Assembly: GCA_016808115.1 (NCBI GenBank)
Contig: JAEQBH010000650.1
Span: forward strand, 806,001-870,000
Direction of reading: 5' to 3'
From: Tetrastigma voinierianum
Taxonomy: Eukaryota > Streptophyta > Magnoliopsida > Vitales > Vitaceae
Length of the DNA: 64,000 nt
Each line of letters opens with the position of its first letter. Position 1 is the first letter of the stretch. The translations under genes and the position numbers were made by a program. Under the pieces are notes generated by a model, which was given only the letters and a program-made list of their open reading frames with translations, made no database searches and was not told the DNA's origin. This document shows positions 36,020 through 48,639 of the stretch, piece by piece.

Positions 36020-36225
36020 AAATATCAATCGTCGGAGCGCCCAATTGATATTCATCGGAGGGTAGTCCACAACAGTCAATATATCAATTGCCTGGAAATG
36101 CCTGGGCTGATATATACACATCGGAGGGTTGTCCACAAACAAACAAATGTAATATATCAATCGTCGGAGCGGCCCAATTGATATATATACACATCGGAGG
36201 GTTGTCCACAAACAAACAAAAATAT
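36020..36225. repeat. Tandem hairpin repeats in the A2 5' LTR
   Basis: About three copies of a 70-75 base unit with ATATCAATCGTCGGAGCGG, CCAATTGATATA and ATCGGAGGGTTGTCCAC. ATATCAAT and ATTGATAT are complementary arms, so each unit can fold. Confidence 0.8.
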
Positions 36226-36856
36226 AAATTCTCATACGAGGCCTAGGCGAGTGTGAGGGAGTCGATGAGGACTCGGGATTTGAGTTGGTCATGTAGACAT
36301 TCAAGTAGGATCATGCATTTGCTTGAATGTGATTGTTTAAATAGGAACATTGCACTGCACTTAGGTGGTGAGTAGCCCACTTAGGGCGATTCCACTACTG
36401 AGCATCGCTCACCCCTGGGCCGTGGGACCCCTTACAGCACATGGAGCGTGGCGTAGGGCGGCTCGGTCCCAAAGATCCGAGGATTGAAGAAAGCCGTTGT
36501 GGCTTTGGTTTATGATGTATACATGTATTAGAACTCTTTAAGTTTAATATATGTATCAGATAAAGAGCAAAAACACCTTAACTCTTGTAACTATTGGATA
36601 TATAGTCGACTCATGATTGAGATGTATATTAAGTACTGTTTATGGGCCCAAGTGGTCATGTTGGATATACATTGCATATATTGAACTGTTTGGGACGGGT
36701 AAATGCAAGTTTTATACAAGTATTGTATTTGGGTAGAGCTCCTTGTACAAAGGAGACTTCGCCCTCGATTCGTGAAAATGCTCAGTCACTCGACATTCAC
36801 TTAGTATTCAGCAGTTGATTCGTATCAACCCGACACCCGGTTTCAGCATTATAGCT

Positions 36857-36869
36857 TGGTATCGTGAGC
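36857..36869 (+). other. Primer-binding site of A2 (Met-type, degenerate)
   Basis: TGGTATCGTGAGC, 8 bases after the 5' LTR, resembles TGGTATCAGAGC, the site complementary to initiator Met tRNA used by this clade. Confidence 0.65.
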
Positions 36870-37840
36870 ATAGGTATACGACACCCTAGAGTTTCCTGTG
36901 GTTGGGTATCCATCACCACTTGGGTGGTTTGATGCAGAGTATAGGTATAGCGGAAACCTGTGAGATTTAGGATTCGGGGCTTAGGCCATAGTCGAGTAAG
37001 AACATCACCACTAGTGTGGTCCGATGTTGAGTTAGGAAGAGATTACCCAGAAATCACTGAATAGAACACCGTATGCATGGTGTTTGATGTGTGATCACAA
37101 GTATAACATGAGTCAGGTGTTATGTGAATGATGTTTATAACATGGCTCAGGATATGTTATGATGGTTTTCAGGTGCATGATTAGCACATAGGTGTGTTAG
37201 AAAATATTTTGGAGTTTTACAAAGGAGTAAAACTAGAGGAAGAACATAAAGAAATAAAATTTTAATAAATTTATTTTAGTTGTCGGATAATGAAATCAAA
37301 TTCTGTAATAAATTTGAGTTGAACACTAGGATTAGTGTCGTATAAGGAGGTTTTGAGGAAAATCTGGACCATTTTCCAGAATTAAATGAAAAAAAAAATA
37401 AACAAAATAAAATTTAAGCAATTTATTTGGTTTATTGGAAAAAGAAAAAAAAAAGGTTATATGTTTTTTTTGTAGTTTCCAGTAAATGAAGAAAAAAAAA
37501 TTAAATTTTATAAATTTATTGGTGTACTGGAGAATAATGGAAAAAAAAAATTGGGATAAGTATTTTTTGGTATTTTCCAGTAGTTGGAAATAAATAAATG
37601 AGGTGAAGAAAATAAATTTCTAGGTTTTACAAGTTGTAAAATTGAAGAAAATGGAGTAAAATAAATTTTTATAAATTTATTTGAGTATTATGGAAAATGA
37701 AAAAAAAAATAGGTGTATAAATTTTTTTATGTTCCAGTTGCTAGAACAAATGAAAATAATAATAATAATGAAAAATTTTGTGCAAACCCATTTCGGGCTA
37801 CGCCCAATCAAGTTGTGAAATTTTTTTTTTTTTATTGCAA
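36870..37840 (+). other. A2 leader, AT-rich part
   Basis: Non-coding. 37200-37760 is a run of A-rich and T-rich words with repeated AAATTTATT and GTTTTCCAGTA-like modules at about 70-110 base spacing, probably worn tandem repeats. Confidence 0.45.
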
Positions 37841-38240
37841 GGCTGGTATTGTATTGCAATAGAGGTGGGCTGGCTGCTAGGAGACTTGAAAATTGTATTG
37901 CAATACAATTATTGTATTGCAGAGAAGAAGGCTTGATGGCTGGCTTAAGAGGTTTTGTATTGCAATAGGGTGGAGATTGTATTGCAAGAAGTGGCTGGAT
38001 TGTATTGCAGCCTGGGGGAAAATTGTATTGCAGGGGTTGCATTGTATTGCAATAGAGAGTGCAGTAGGCTGAAATTTGTATTGCAATAGCAGGAGGCTTG
38101 GCAAGGGTTGTATTGCAATACACAAGTGTATTGTGACCAGGAGGTGTATTGCAGTAGGCAACGAATTGTATTGCAGCTTAGTAGTGCAAGCCAGGTAAAT
38201 TCAGCTGCAATAGAGTGGAGTGTATTGTGACTAATAAGTA
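37841..38240. repeat. Palindromic TGTATTGCAATACA array in the A2 leader
   Basis: About a dozen copies of TTGTATTGCA(ATA) in 400 bases, in the same leader position as in A1. At 37891-37910 AATTGTATTGCAATACAATT is a perfect 20-base palindrome. Copy spacing is irregular (about 20-45 bases) and the spacer text differs, so the palindrome itself seems to be the conserved part. Confidence 0.85.
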
Positions 38241-38824
38241 TCAAGCCAAACAAATAATCAGGAACAAAGAATGGGCCAACTACAACCTGTGAACAAGAAA
38301 TTTCGGAATTTTTTTTGAACAAAATAAAATACAAAGTGACAAAATTTTCGAATAATGAAATTTTCAAAAAATTTTTACGTTAAAAAAATGATTTGACATG
38401 CGGAAATTAGTTGCCCTATTGCCTATAAATCCAAGGATATAGATATAAAAGGTTGCATGTTTTTTTTATCGCGTGATTTTATGTTTCAAATTATAAGGAA
38501 TGACATATACACGGTATGATGTATATGGGAATTGTGATTACCACGATTATTTAAATGGAAATTATATGCATGGTGTAATGCGTATAGGAAAATGGTGAAT
38601 GCTAAGGTTAGAAACTATGACCTTAGGTTTGGATAATGAAATGAGCAAGAAAGCTGGAATTTTATTGAAATAAATGAGAGCGAGTGGTTGGAATTTGCGC
38701 GCCCACTTAGAAATGAAGCTAATTGATTCATGGTTGTTAGAATCTATTAATAATTGGCATGTGCATTGCTAGTTAGACCGAAATGAAAAATTAAATGATT
38801 CTTGTTGCCATTGGAAATGCGTAG

Positions 38825-40330
38825 ATGGCTAGTCGAGGGCGTCCACAGGGTACTGGTCAGGTACCACCAGTATTAGATAAGCAGACTTTTGTTGAGGTTG
38901 TAGGTGTTGCAGCGGCTGCTATCGCACAGGCTAGCATAGCAGGTAGTCAGGAAGATCCTAGTAACCTCCAGAGGTTTAGGGCGCATCATCCTCCGACATT
39001 CACAGGGGGAGGAGATCCGATGGTGGCAGACCATTGGTTCATATAGATCGAGAAAGTGTTAGAGGTTATGGAAATTACCTCTGACACTACCAGGATTAGA
39101 CTAGCTGTGTTCCAGCTAGAGAGCAAGGCCAAAATATTGTGGAAAATGGGCAAGGACCTCTAGAGACCTTAAAGGAGGCTTAGTATGTGAGTTCTCCCCT
39201 AGGGATTAGGGCGAGAATAGGGATGATATGTAGAGGTTGCGAGTTGGAGATCTCGGGGACTCTACTCATAGTGGACCTGAGGATCATGGACATGTCAGAG
39301 TTCGATGTCGTGCAGGGATGGATTGGTGATAGCTTACGAAGTCGTTATCGATTGTGGCGTAGGAGATTCTTACTTCTCTGGCAGGTGGCACTCGTGTGGT
39401 ATTCCCGGGGGACCAAGCATGACATTTGGCCCCGGGCCGATTATCTGTGATCCAGTGTCGAGGGCCGATTAAGCGGGTTAGTACTTGAGCCTTACTGAAG
39501 GACGAAGAGACGGACTTAGATCTACCTCGTGGTGTGCGAGTATGTGGATGTTTTTCGGATGAGCTGCACGGGCGCCTCCACGGAGGTAGTAGACTTTGGT
39601 ATCGAGTTACGCCTGGTAATTCACCCACGTCTCTATGACTCCGCATAGGATGGCCGCAGGTTGAGTTACGGGAACTCGAGTCCGATTCACGAGCTCTTTG
39701 GACAAGGGGTTTATTAGACCGAGCACACTTCACCATGGGGCGCTCCGGTTGTTTGCGAAAAGAAGGACAAGACCCTTTGGCGTGCATTGATTACGAGCGA
39801 TTGAACGGGAGTTCTGATCAAGAATCGGTACCATTCTAGAGATCGACGATTTGTTTGATCGGTTGAGAGGAGCGCGAGTCTACTCAAGATAGACCATGCT
39901 GATTTACCATCGGCTGAGGGTTAGGAGGCGGATATCCCTAAGACAATGTTTGGGGCTGCGTTATGGGCACTTTGGGTTCTGAGTGATGCCCTTTTTGGAT
40001 TGGCGGGTCACGGTAGCATTCATGGACCTCATGCATAGGGTATTCAACCCTATTTAGATCGGTTATCGTGATCGCCGTGGATAACATTTTGATCTCCGGT
40101 CAGTGGGAGCATGAGTAGCTCACTTGAGGATCGTTTTATAGTTGTTAAGGACCATCAGGTCGGCCACCTTGAGAATTCGATGGGGTGCAAGTTTTGGCTT
40201 ACTAGGTGAGATTTTTTGCAGGACACGCGTGATGTCGGCATCGGGAGTGTCGGTCGACCCGAGAGAAGGGTGAGCGGTGATGAGTTGGTAGAGACCGAAT
40301 GTTAATCTTCGAGATCGTGGATTCTTAGGT
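38825..40330 (+). pseudogene. A2 gag, protease and RT
   Basis: Gag starts at 38825 with MASRGRPQGTG. A clean frame to 39046 includes FRAHHPPTFTGGGDPMVADH, the conserved opening of Tekay gag, then an in-frame stop. Readable gag continues to about 39150 (LAVFQLESKAK) and then jumps to protease text, so most of gag is deleted. Protease and linker remains lie at 39180-39550, and RT remains at 39560-40330 with thumb text near 40190-40290. Frames shift every few tens of bases. It is inactive. Confidence 0.75.
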
Positions 40331-41689
40331 TAATTTGGGTATTACGAGAGAGCGAGAATGGGGGCACGAAGTTATTACGTCGGGACGGGATCTTGTAGGA
40401 CTTCGCTACAAGGACTTGAGGGGACTCTATGGTTGGGACAGGTCACGACCATTGAAGAGAGATCGAGGATGCTCGAGCACTCGGAGGCGGGTGTTGGTAG
40501 CGAGGAGGGAGGATCGACCTTCTTCCTGGATTCGGGAAGGAGCCAAAGACACGCTTCACATGAGTTTCAAGCCAGGGCCGGGATTGGGGCGGTTGGTCGA
40601 CGGGCGGGTATGTTATTTGCTTGAAACTGACTTGGGCATGTGAGATGGGATTGCCCCGAGACAAGGGATCCAAGACTTTTGAGACTGACCGCAGTCCTAG
40701 TTAGCCGTAGAATAGGAGAGTATACATTCGTTCCTCGCTTTAGTGAGGTTAGAGAACCGGTTTGATTTTGGGGTGTTATACAAGCACTCCCATCAACAGA
40801 GGAGGCGGAGTGTGGGTCGAAATTCGAGGGACAGGTGAGGTTGCGCAGCGGGCGTAGTGGACCTTAAATTAGTAGGCATATTGGTTGTTGATGTCGGGCT
40901 TGAGCATGGATGAGTCAGCTTGACCATCGGGGTTGTTAGTAATTGAGACCTTAGCCGGGTTGTCATACCCGAAATGGCATTGGATTTGGGCTTAGAGGTT
41001 CAGGCCTTTCGAGAAGCCAGGTATAGATGTTTTTCCCTAAGATGTAGGGTGAGAGTTGACCTGATAGGTCGGGATTATGAGTGAGAGATCTCCGAGATTC
41101 TGCTCATGGTGGACCCCGGGATTGGGTGTCATAGTATGGCATTATTGCGTTCATGTGCACGGTAACATCACGTCGAGTCGGGTGTGTGTGCACGGTACGG
41201 TCATTCACCACTCTTAGTGAGTGTGGGTTGAGTTTGTCTTTAGGACTACGTCCAATGAAGACTCATAGTTCGATTCAGGAAATGAAGAGTAATTAGAGTG
41301 TGTTGGGCAAAGCAAAGAGGGGGTCGTTAATCCCCTAAGGTGAGAATCCTGGAGTTAGGGTGTAAGAGACCCGGGAAGATATCCCGAATTTCTGTGTGAA
41401 TGTAAGAGGCTCGAAGTGTAAGCCGAAGAATTATGTTGCCCGAAATGAAAACACACGGTCAAGTATCACATAAACTTAGAGTTGAGTGATAGGAGTCGGG
41501 AGTGACTCGAGGTTTGGATACCCCATTGGAAATTGAATTTGGTGTTGGTGAGTCGGCAAGGGCTCGGTATATGGATGTCATTCATGACATGGACTAGATT
41601 GACGATCCATTGGATTGTCGGTGGTGTAGACAGGAGTCGTATACACATCAAGCGGGGGGTTGTGTAGGGTTCGTGTTGTATGGATTATA
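40331..41689 (+). other. A2 internal region, mostly unassigned; second protease-like block
   Basis: Where RNase H and integrase core should be, I can read little. At 40985-41135 a block (LGLEVQ-like, then GEISEIL and MVDP-like text) parallels the protease region already present at 39160-39310 and in A1 at 33140-33290, so this segment may be a rearranged or duplicated piece. A frame at 40335-40643 is open for 102 codons without recognisable motifs. Confidence 0.4.
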
Positions 41690-42522
41690 TCTGAGTGTTG
41701 GGGACATGCTACGGCATGTGTCTGAATCATAGAGGCATTTGAGAGGAGCATTAGCCCATAGTGGAGATTAAGCCTACGACAATAGTTATCGAATTGAGTA
41801 TACGGATGGCGCAGTATGAGGCATTGTATGGGGCCGTGTAGGTCAGATTAGGTTGGACGAGGTGGGAGGCATCCAGATGCGATTTGATTAGGAACACCTT
41901 TGAGAAAGTGGGCTTGTCTGACGGCGTCTTCTCACGGCTCGAGTCGCGAAGAGCTATGCGGATGTCTGTGTCGACCCTTAGAGTTCGAGGTTAGGGATCA
42001 CGTCTTCTTGAAGGTGATGCTGAAAGTGGTCGGGTTAAACAGGGAAGTTATCGCCCGAGTTATTGGACCTTCCGAGGATGTCGAAAGGATGGGCTCCGGG
42101 TGCGTGCACCGGTTAGGCGTTACCTGGTATGATAGGTGTCCACGGTATTTCACGTCTCCATGCTCGGTATACTCGAGATCGGCTCATGTAGTGGATTAAA
42201 GGACGGTCGAGTTGACACAGTTGGGACCTTGGAGGGACCGGTATATTTTGGATAGCCGTGATGGCGGGTTTTGCGGCGCCAAGGGCCGTGAGGCTAGTGA
42301 GAGTGCTATGGCGGCACTATGGAGTGGAGGAGTCAACGTGGGAGCGCGAGGACACGATGCGGGCCACCTATCCCTTTTTGTTTAGGGATGACGGTACGTG
42401 GTTTAGTTGTTTAAGATTTAAATTACTGTTTACATGCATAGTAGAGTACACGTTGCATATGTATGTGTTTGATTGTGATCGTCCAGAATTTCGAGACGAA
42501 ATTCCTTTTAAGGAGGGGAGAA
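41690..42522 (+). pseudogene. A2 integrase C-terminal part, chromodomain and purine tract
   Basis: 41700-41880 parallels the integrase DDE-end region (MLRACV-type and YEALYG-type text). 41925-42200 gives PLEFEVRDHVFLKVMLK and later decayed YRLALPP and HVSMLR-type text. A clean frame at 42258-42527 reads RLVRVLWRHYGVEESTWERE, the chromodomain, then ATYPFLFRDDG and finally FRDEIPFKEGRM, whose codons overlap the purine tract AAGGAGGGGAGAA (42510-42522) directly before the LTR. This arrangement is typical of Tekay/Del chromoviruses. Confidence 0.82.
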
Positions 42523-44591
42523 TGTAAGACCCGAGAAATTCCAAATTTTGGAAAAATGGCAAAATCGTAATTTCGATTCTGAGGTGTTATTTCGGCTAAA
42601 AAATCCAAGTAATTTATTCTCTAGATCTCAGATGTGAAGCGGATTTCTGGAGTGGAATCATCTCGAAAAATCTAGTTAGCCGTAAAAATTTCATAATATT
42701 CGGGAGCCGGTCGGAGTTGTACGTTTTCGAGGCATCGCATTCGGTCTTGAAGTAAAGCGATTTCGATATGACGAAAATCACATATAACAAGTACTCATGT
42801 GCCATAAGTGGCATGAGTAGAAAAATGATGAAAATGGATGGCCGAGATAGTGCCGAATGTCAAAACTGGAGAAAGAAGGGAATTAATTAATTAAATGAAT
42901 TAAAGGACAAATGAATAGTGTTGGTCTCCTTACATTCGACAAAAACGTGAGCAAAGGAGAATGATCCAGTAGCAGCAGAAAAATGTGAAAATGGAGTTTT
43001 AGTGAGAGAGGGTCTTCCTTCTCTTTAAAAATACGGACGATCCGACCGTCGGCAGTCTTCGGGACAAGAAGGAGAACTGCTCTACGCGGAGAGGGCTTCG
43101 CGTGGGTACCGGATTTGAGGTTTTGACAAACTCCTAGAGGTGAGGGTTTCTCCTACTTGAGTTTATTCTCGTTTAGTGTTTTCAATGTTTGATTTTGACC
43201 CAGAGATAACGAGCGATCGTTTGTCGGTCCCAAAACTTGGGACCCGAATTTTTAGAATTTTTTAGAGGCCGTTTCTATCTGAGTCCGTGGGTAGAACATT
43301 TTGGAGTTAGTGTGTGTTGATTTATGTATTAAATGGTGTTTTGGTATGCATAGAATTTGGGAATGGCCGTGAAATGTGGGTTCGCTAAATGAACCGATGA
43401 TTTAATGATTTTTAAATTGTGCTTAGAGGTTTCACTATTCCCGAAGCAGTGTTCTCAAAAATATATTTTGTGAAAATATGTGTTTGGTCAGTGATTTAAA
43501 TTAAATTTGCTCGTGTTTGATCGATATGGCCAAGTGAGCTAATTTTGATGTTTAAAATGATAATTTACATGACATGATTGTGTAAATTGATTGTTTTGTA
43601 AATATATGCATGTTTATATATTTACATGTGAATTAGACTGTATTGGAATTGGCATACATGCATTCCATATGCCTTTGGAACACCCTAGGACTATAGGGTG
43701 AGTGCATGAGATGAGTATAAACGGTTCGGAGGGTTGTCTAAACACATTAATTATCGATTAGTCAAATTAAAATATCAATCGTCGGACGGCCCAATTGATA
43801 TTCGCCAGAATCCACAAACAAATAATATATCAATCGTCGGAGCGGCCCGATTGATATATACACATCGGAGGGTTGTCCACAGGTAGCCAAAATGTAATAT
43901 CAATCGTCGCGTTGATTGATATATATACACATCGGAGGGTTGTCCACCGACAAGCAATATAAAGTGCTCGCATACGAGGCCTAGGCGAGGTGTGGGGAAT
44001 CGATGAGGACTTCGAGATGCGAGTTGGTCATGTAGACATTCAAGTAGGATCATGCATTTGCTTGAATGTGATTGTTTAAATAGGAACATTGCACTGCACT
44101 TAGGTGGTGAGTAGCCCACTTAGGGCGATTTCACTACTGAGCATTGACTCGCCGTCATTAGGACCCCATTACGGGAGCGTGCGGGAATGACTAAGTCTGA
44201 GGCCCGAGGATTGGAAGAAATTCGGTTGTGGCTTTGGTTTATGATGTATACATGTATTGAAACTCTTTAAGTTTAATATATGTATTGTATAAGAGTAAAA
44301 ACACCTTAACTCTTGTAACTATTGGATATATAGTTGGACTCATGATTGAGATGTATATTAAGTACTGTTTATGGGCCCAAGTGGTCATGTTGGATATACA
44401 TTGCATATATTGAACTGTTTGGGACGGGTAAATGCAAGTTTTATACAAGTATTGTATTTGGGTAGAGCTCCCGACAAAGGGAGACTACGCTCGATTTTAC
44501 GTGGTAATGTCGGGTCACTCGACATTCCGCAGTATTCAGCGGGTTGGCGGGTAGTCAAGCGAGGACACCCGGGTTTTGGGCGTCACGGAGT
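42523..44591 (+). repeat. 3' LTR of A2
   Basis: Starts TGTAAGACCCGAGAAATTCC right after the purine tract. It ends near GGGCGTCACGGA, where the usual CA end has decayed, followed by A1 RNase H text. Single-copy for the block duplicated in the 5' LTR. Confidence 0.83.
43770..43965. repeat. Tandem hairpin repeats in the A2 3' LTR
   Basis: Three to four shorter copies of the AATATCAATCGTCGG...ATTGATAT...CATCGGAGGGTTGTCCAC unit seen at 36020-36225. Unit lengths differ from the 5' LTR. Confidence 0.78.
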
Positions 44592-46620
44592 TCGAATGGG
44601 AGACGAGGGTACCGGTGTATTGTGATGCCTCGAGGTCGGCCAGGATGTGTCTTGATGGATTCCGGGAGGGTAGTAGCTTATAGTTCCCGTCAGTTGAAGA
44701 ATCATGAGCATAATTACCCCACACACGACATGGAGTTAGCGTCGTGATCGCCATGTGAAGATTTGGCGCCTTTACTTATATGGCGAGGAGTTCGGTGCCT
44801 TTCGGACCACAAAGTCTGAAGTATATTTTCACTGTGGGACCTCCAATATGAGGCAAGCGGATGGATGGATTTCCTAGAGGATTATGACTTCCTTTGCATT
44901 ACCACCTGGTAAGGAGGCAAATGCAGTGGGCGATGCACTTTCGGTCGGAAGTGCACGAGGAGCATTAGCTAGTATGGCTTCGGGAGTAGCGGATGCGCGG
45001 GGCCCGTGGGACGGTTGCGGGCTGCGAGTACAGCGGCGGGCATAGGGTGCTTTGGGGAGTTTAGTGGTTTACACTGCAGTCTCTGTTGGTGATTGAGTCC
45101 CGGTGGCGGGGCGCGGAGATAGTGTCCATCGGGGATCGGTCTGATCGGGGAGCAATTGGCCGAAATTTGGATCGATCCACCACCGGATGGTAGTCTTCGG
45201 TATAGAAGAGCAGGAGTAGTGGTTCCCCATTTGACCGATTTGAGAGGAGATTCTCGGGAGATTTCACTACTCTTTGATTTGCCGTGCGTCAAGGTGGCAC
45301 GCGAAAATGTACCCGGGATCTTCATCGTCGATATTCTTGGAGCGGGATGAAAGAGAGACACGCAAGGGGACTTCGTGCGTGATGTCTAAAGCGTGTCAAT
45401 GAGTTAAATTTGAACACGAAAGCCAACAGGGCTACTTCAGCCATTGGAGGTAGCTGAGTGGAAGTGGGAGCACGTCACGATGGATTTTGTGACCCACTTG
45501 CCACGGACACCACAGAGACATGATGCGGTATGGGTGATAGTGGACCGACTCACAAAGTCGGCACATTTTCTAGCCGTGCGGATGACCTTCTCATTGGAGA
45601 GATTCTGCCAGTTGTATATTCGAGAGATAGTCCGGCTACATGGAGTACCAGTATCCATAGTGTCGGATAGGGACCCGAGGTTTATAGCGCACTTTTGGAA
45701 GAGTTTCCAAGGTTATAGAAACCTGTGGTGACCATGATGTGACTTTCCACCGCAGACAGGATGGTCGGTGCGAGAGGGGCTATCTGGTGTTAGAGGACGT
45801 ACTGCGACATGCGTCTGGATCTGGGAGTAGATTTGGGAAGAGCACTTGCCCTTAGTGGAATTCGCCCACAACAACAGTTATCGGGCGAGTATCGGATGGC
45901 ACCCTGGCGTTGTATGGGAGGCCATGCGGTCACCGTTATGTTGGGCCAGGGTGGGAGAGAGCTCCGTCACGGGTCGTGCGATTAGAGACACCTCAGGAGG
46001 TGGGCTTGATCTGACGGCGTCTTCTCACGGCTTAGAGCGGAGAGTTATCTTTGATGTCTTGACGTCGACCCTTAGAGTTCGAGGTTGGGGATCACGTCTT
46101 CTTGAAGGTGATGCCTAAGAGGGAGTGGTCAGGTTCGACAAGCGAGGGAATCTATCGCCGAGGTTCATTGGGCCTTTCGAGATACTCGAGAGGGTAGGCA
46201 CTGTTGCGTACCGGTTGGCGTTACCGCCTAGCATGTCAGGTGTCCACGAGGTATTTCACGTCTCCATGCTCCGGAAGTATACTCCAGATCCGACTCATGT
46301 GGTGGATTGGGGGCGGATTAAGTTGACACTTATGGGACCTTCGGCCGGGGACCAATATGCATTTGGATAGCGGGTGAAACGGGTTTTTGCTGACGCAAGA
46401 CCGTGAGGCTAGTGAGGTGCTATGGCGGCACTATGGAGTGGAGGAGTCAACGTGGGAGCGCGAGGACACGATGCGGGCCACCTATCCCTTCTTGTTTAGG
46501 GATGAAGGTACGTGGTTTAGTCGTTTAACATTTAAATGACTATTTGCATGCATGATATATTGCACGTTGCATATGCATGTGAGTGATTGTTATTGTCCAG
46601 AATTTCGAGATGAAATTCCT
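44592..46620 (+). pseudogene. A1 RNase H, integrase and chromodomain (3' part of polyprotein)
   Basis: Resumes directly after A2. RNase H at 44600-44960: YCDAS appears near 44620, and one frame gives RVVAYSSRQLKNHEHNYPTH at 44678-44737. The integrase core at 45440-45730 is a clean 95-codon frame with WKWEHVTMDFVTHLPR (first catalytic Asp), DRLTKSAHFLAVRMTFS and VSDRDPRFIAHFWKSF (second Asp). The catalytic Glu region near 45730-45760 is frameshifted. The C-terminal domain has a clean frame at 46125-46370 (VRFDKRGNLSPRFIGPFEI, then LALPPSMSGVHEVFHVSMLR). The chromodomain at about 46400-46500 carries WRHYGVEESTWERE-type text. This is the best preserved pol in the window, yet not intact. Confidence 0.85.
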
Positions 46621-46636
46621 TTTAAGGAGGGGAGAA
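46621..46636 (+). other. Polypurine tract of A1
   Basis: AAGGAGGGGAGAA lies directly before the TG of the 3' LTR. Confidence 0.75.
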
Positions 46637-48497
46637 TGTAAGACCTAAGAAAATTCAATTTTTTTTCTCCAACAAAGTGAAATTGTCATTTGGGTAAAAA
46701 TCAAAAATTTATTCTCACAGATCTCCGGATGATGAAGCGGTTTGCTTAGTTGAATCATCTGTGAAATCTATTCTGCGTCGAACTTTGTCGAGATTCGAGA
46801 TAGTTGGAGTGCACGTTTTTGAGGCATCGCGCATTATCGGGGTGTCGAGTAAAACAACTTTTGATGTCACAAAAGTCACATATAACATGTACTCATGTGC
46901 CATCAGTTGCATGAGTAGAGAAATGATGAAAACGGACGGCCGAGATAGTGCCAAGTGTCAAAACTGGGGAAAGAATGGACATAGATGTCATTTGGAAATT
47001 CTAAATGAGGAAAAAGACAAAACTTCAAATAGTGTTGTCTTCTCAAATTGTAAAAGGAGCCAAAAACGTGAGGAGAACCAGAAATTGGTCCAGTAGCTGG
47101 AGATTTCATTTTTTAGAGTGAGAAGGTGTACCTTCTCTCTAAGTTCAAGGCGTCGCCAGGTAAATTCTTGAGCAAGAAGGAGGTTGCTCTACACGGCGAA
47201 GGCTTGAGTGGAGCCGATTTAAGGAGTTTCGACAAACTCCGTGAGGTAGGGGTTTCATCCTACTTGAGTTTACACTTTGTTTAAGTGTATTTATGATGTT
47301 TGAGTTGATTGAGGTCGTGAGTGGCCGTTTGATCGAGTCCCAAAGTTTGGAATCGAATTGTTAGGAAATTTTGAAACCCATTTGTGTCGTCCGTGACTGT
47401 GCATGGACTATTTGGGTTGTAAATTGTATAAATTGTGAAACAATTTGTGTTGTGATATTATGAAGGCAAAAATGGCTATAATTCGGGTTTCCGCAAGGGG
47501 TGAAACCCTTGTGGCTTCGATATTGGGTATTTGGAAGTGACGACGAAAGGTTTCAACATTCACGTGAAAAGTGACACGAAAATAAATTTTTGTGTGAAAA
47601 TGTGTTTGATCGAGTAATTCAAGTTGAATTGCTCGTGTTTGATAATTAGCTCAAGTGAGCTAATTTTTGGTGTAATGGATTGTGAAATTATTGATTCGTG
47701 CCACGGTAGGGTGAGCGGAATCAACAATATTTGTTTCCTATGTTCCTCTGCCGTGGTGAAACTCTTGTAGTATAAGCGATCAAGGTCGAACACGGGATGG
47801 TTTCTTGATGATTCTGCATCAGTGTTTGGAAAATGGTGAGGCTTTTGTTTGAATTTGTGGATTTTGTTAAAAGCGGTGGAGGTTGTTTGTTCTTGACTAC
47901 TTATGTGGTTAAAGTGAAATTGATGGTAACCTTGAAGGCTTGGGTCTTAGCTTGATAACATGGAAATTTATTAAAAGTGTCCTCGGGTTATATCCTCGCG
48001 ATAGGAAAATGACATAGTCAAAACAAAACCCAGGATCTTTGTTTGCTATAAAACCTTACCACAAAACCACTCCTATTTGAGTCAACCCAGAGTACTAAAC
48101 ATTAGAAGTCCCATTCGAGTTTGAAACCACAGCATTTAACCTCATTCCTTGGCTCGTAAATGACATCTAAGAATATCGTGCATTTACCATTAAGAATGCT
48201 TGAACCTAAGCATATGAGTAATGAAAGACATTAAATGGCATTAAACCCTAGTTGGAAAATTTGGGAACCATAAATCTGATCTTGTAACATTCAAAGCATG
48301 AGGCCAACCTGGCCCCAAAACCAAGCTAGCAACCCTCATCTTGAGGTATAAGGCCTTGACATCCGCAGTTGTCATCCTCAAGGGGTGTGTTTGTGAAAAT
48401 GAGAGAAAGAGGAGAAGAGAGCAAAATGGGACCTAAAATGAAAACATGGGAAACTTTATAAAATGAAAAGTTGCTTAGGGTTACAAAGTTTGAGGGG

Positions 48498-48505
48498 CTT
48501 ATATA
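48498..48505 (-). promoter_or_regulatory. TATA box, left LTR of D
   Basis: Minus strand TATATAAG, preceded by GGGGTTGAC; identical in the right LTR at 56437-56444. Confidence 0.55.
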
Positions 48506-48639
48506 GTCAACCCCAAAGTGTGAAAATACAAAAATGCCTAAAATATGAAATTACATAAGGGACAAAATGGTAATATATCAAAACGTGGTCGTTTGGCATC
48601 AAGAATTCCAAAAACACGAGAAATTTGAGATTTAGCTAT

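Larger units (their letters stand above)
34515..36848 (+). repeat. 5' LTR of A2
   Basis: Begins TGTAATACCCGAG and ends near CAGCA at 36848. It is longer than the 3' copy, mainly because of a 246-base tandem duplication at 35491-35944. It aligns by eye with 42523-44591 through most of its length. Confidence 0.82.
34515..44591 (+). mobile_element. Element A2: Tekay/Del-like retrotransposon inserted in A1 RT
   Basis: 5' LTR 34515-36848, degenerate Met-type primer site 36857, long AT-rich leader with palindromic array, gag 38825, protease-RT to about 40330, poorly readable middle, integrase end plus chromodomain 41690-42515, purine tract 42510-42522, 3' LTR 42523-44591. Flanks are GTTCT (34510-34514) and GTTCG (44592-44596). 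The A1 coding text is continuous if A2 is removed. A2 belongs to the same broad family as its host A1 but to a different LTR subtype (GAGAAATTCCAAATTTTGG at its start). Confidence 0.85.

Noticed and set aside
39284..39787. 167-codon minus-strand open frame
   Set aside because: It lies opposite the decayed protease-RT region of A2; there is no family resemblance.
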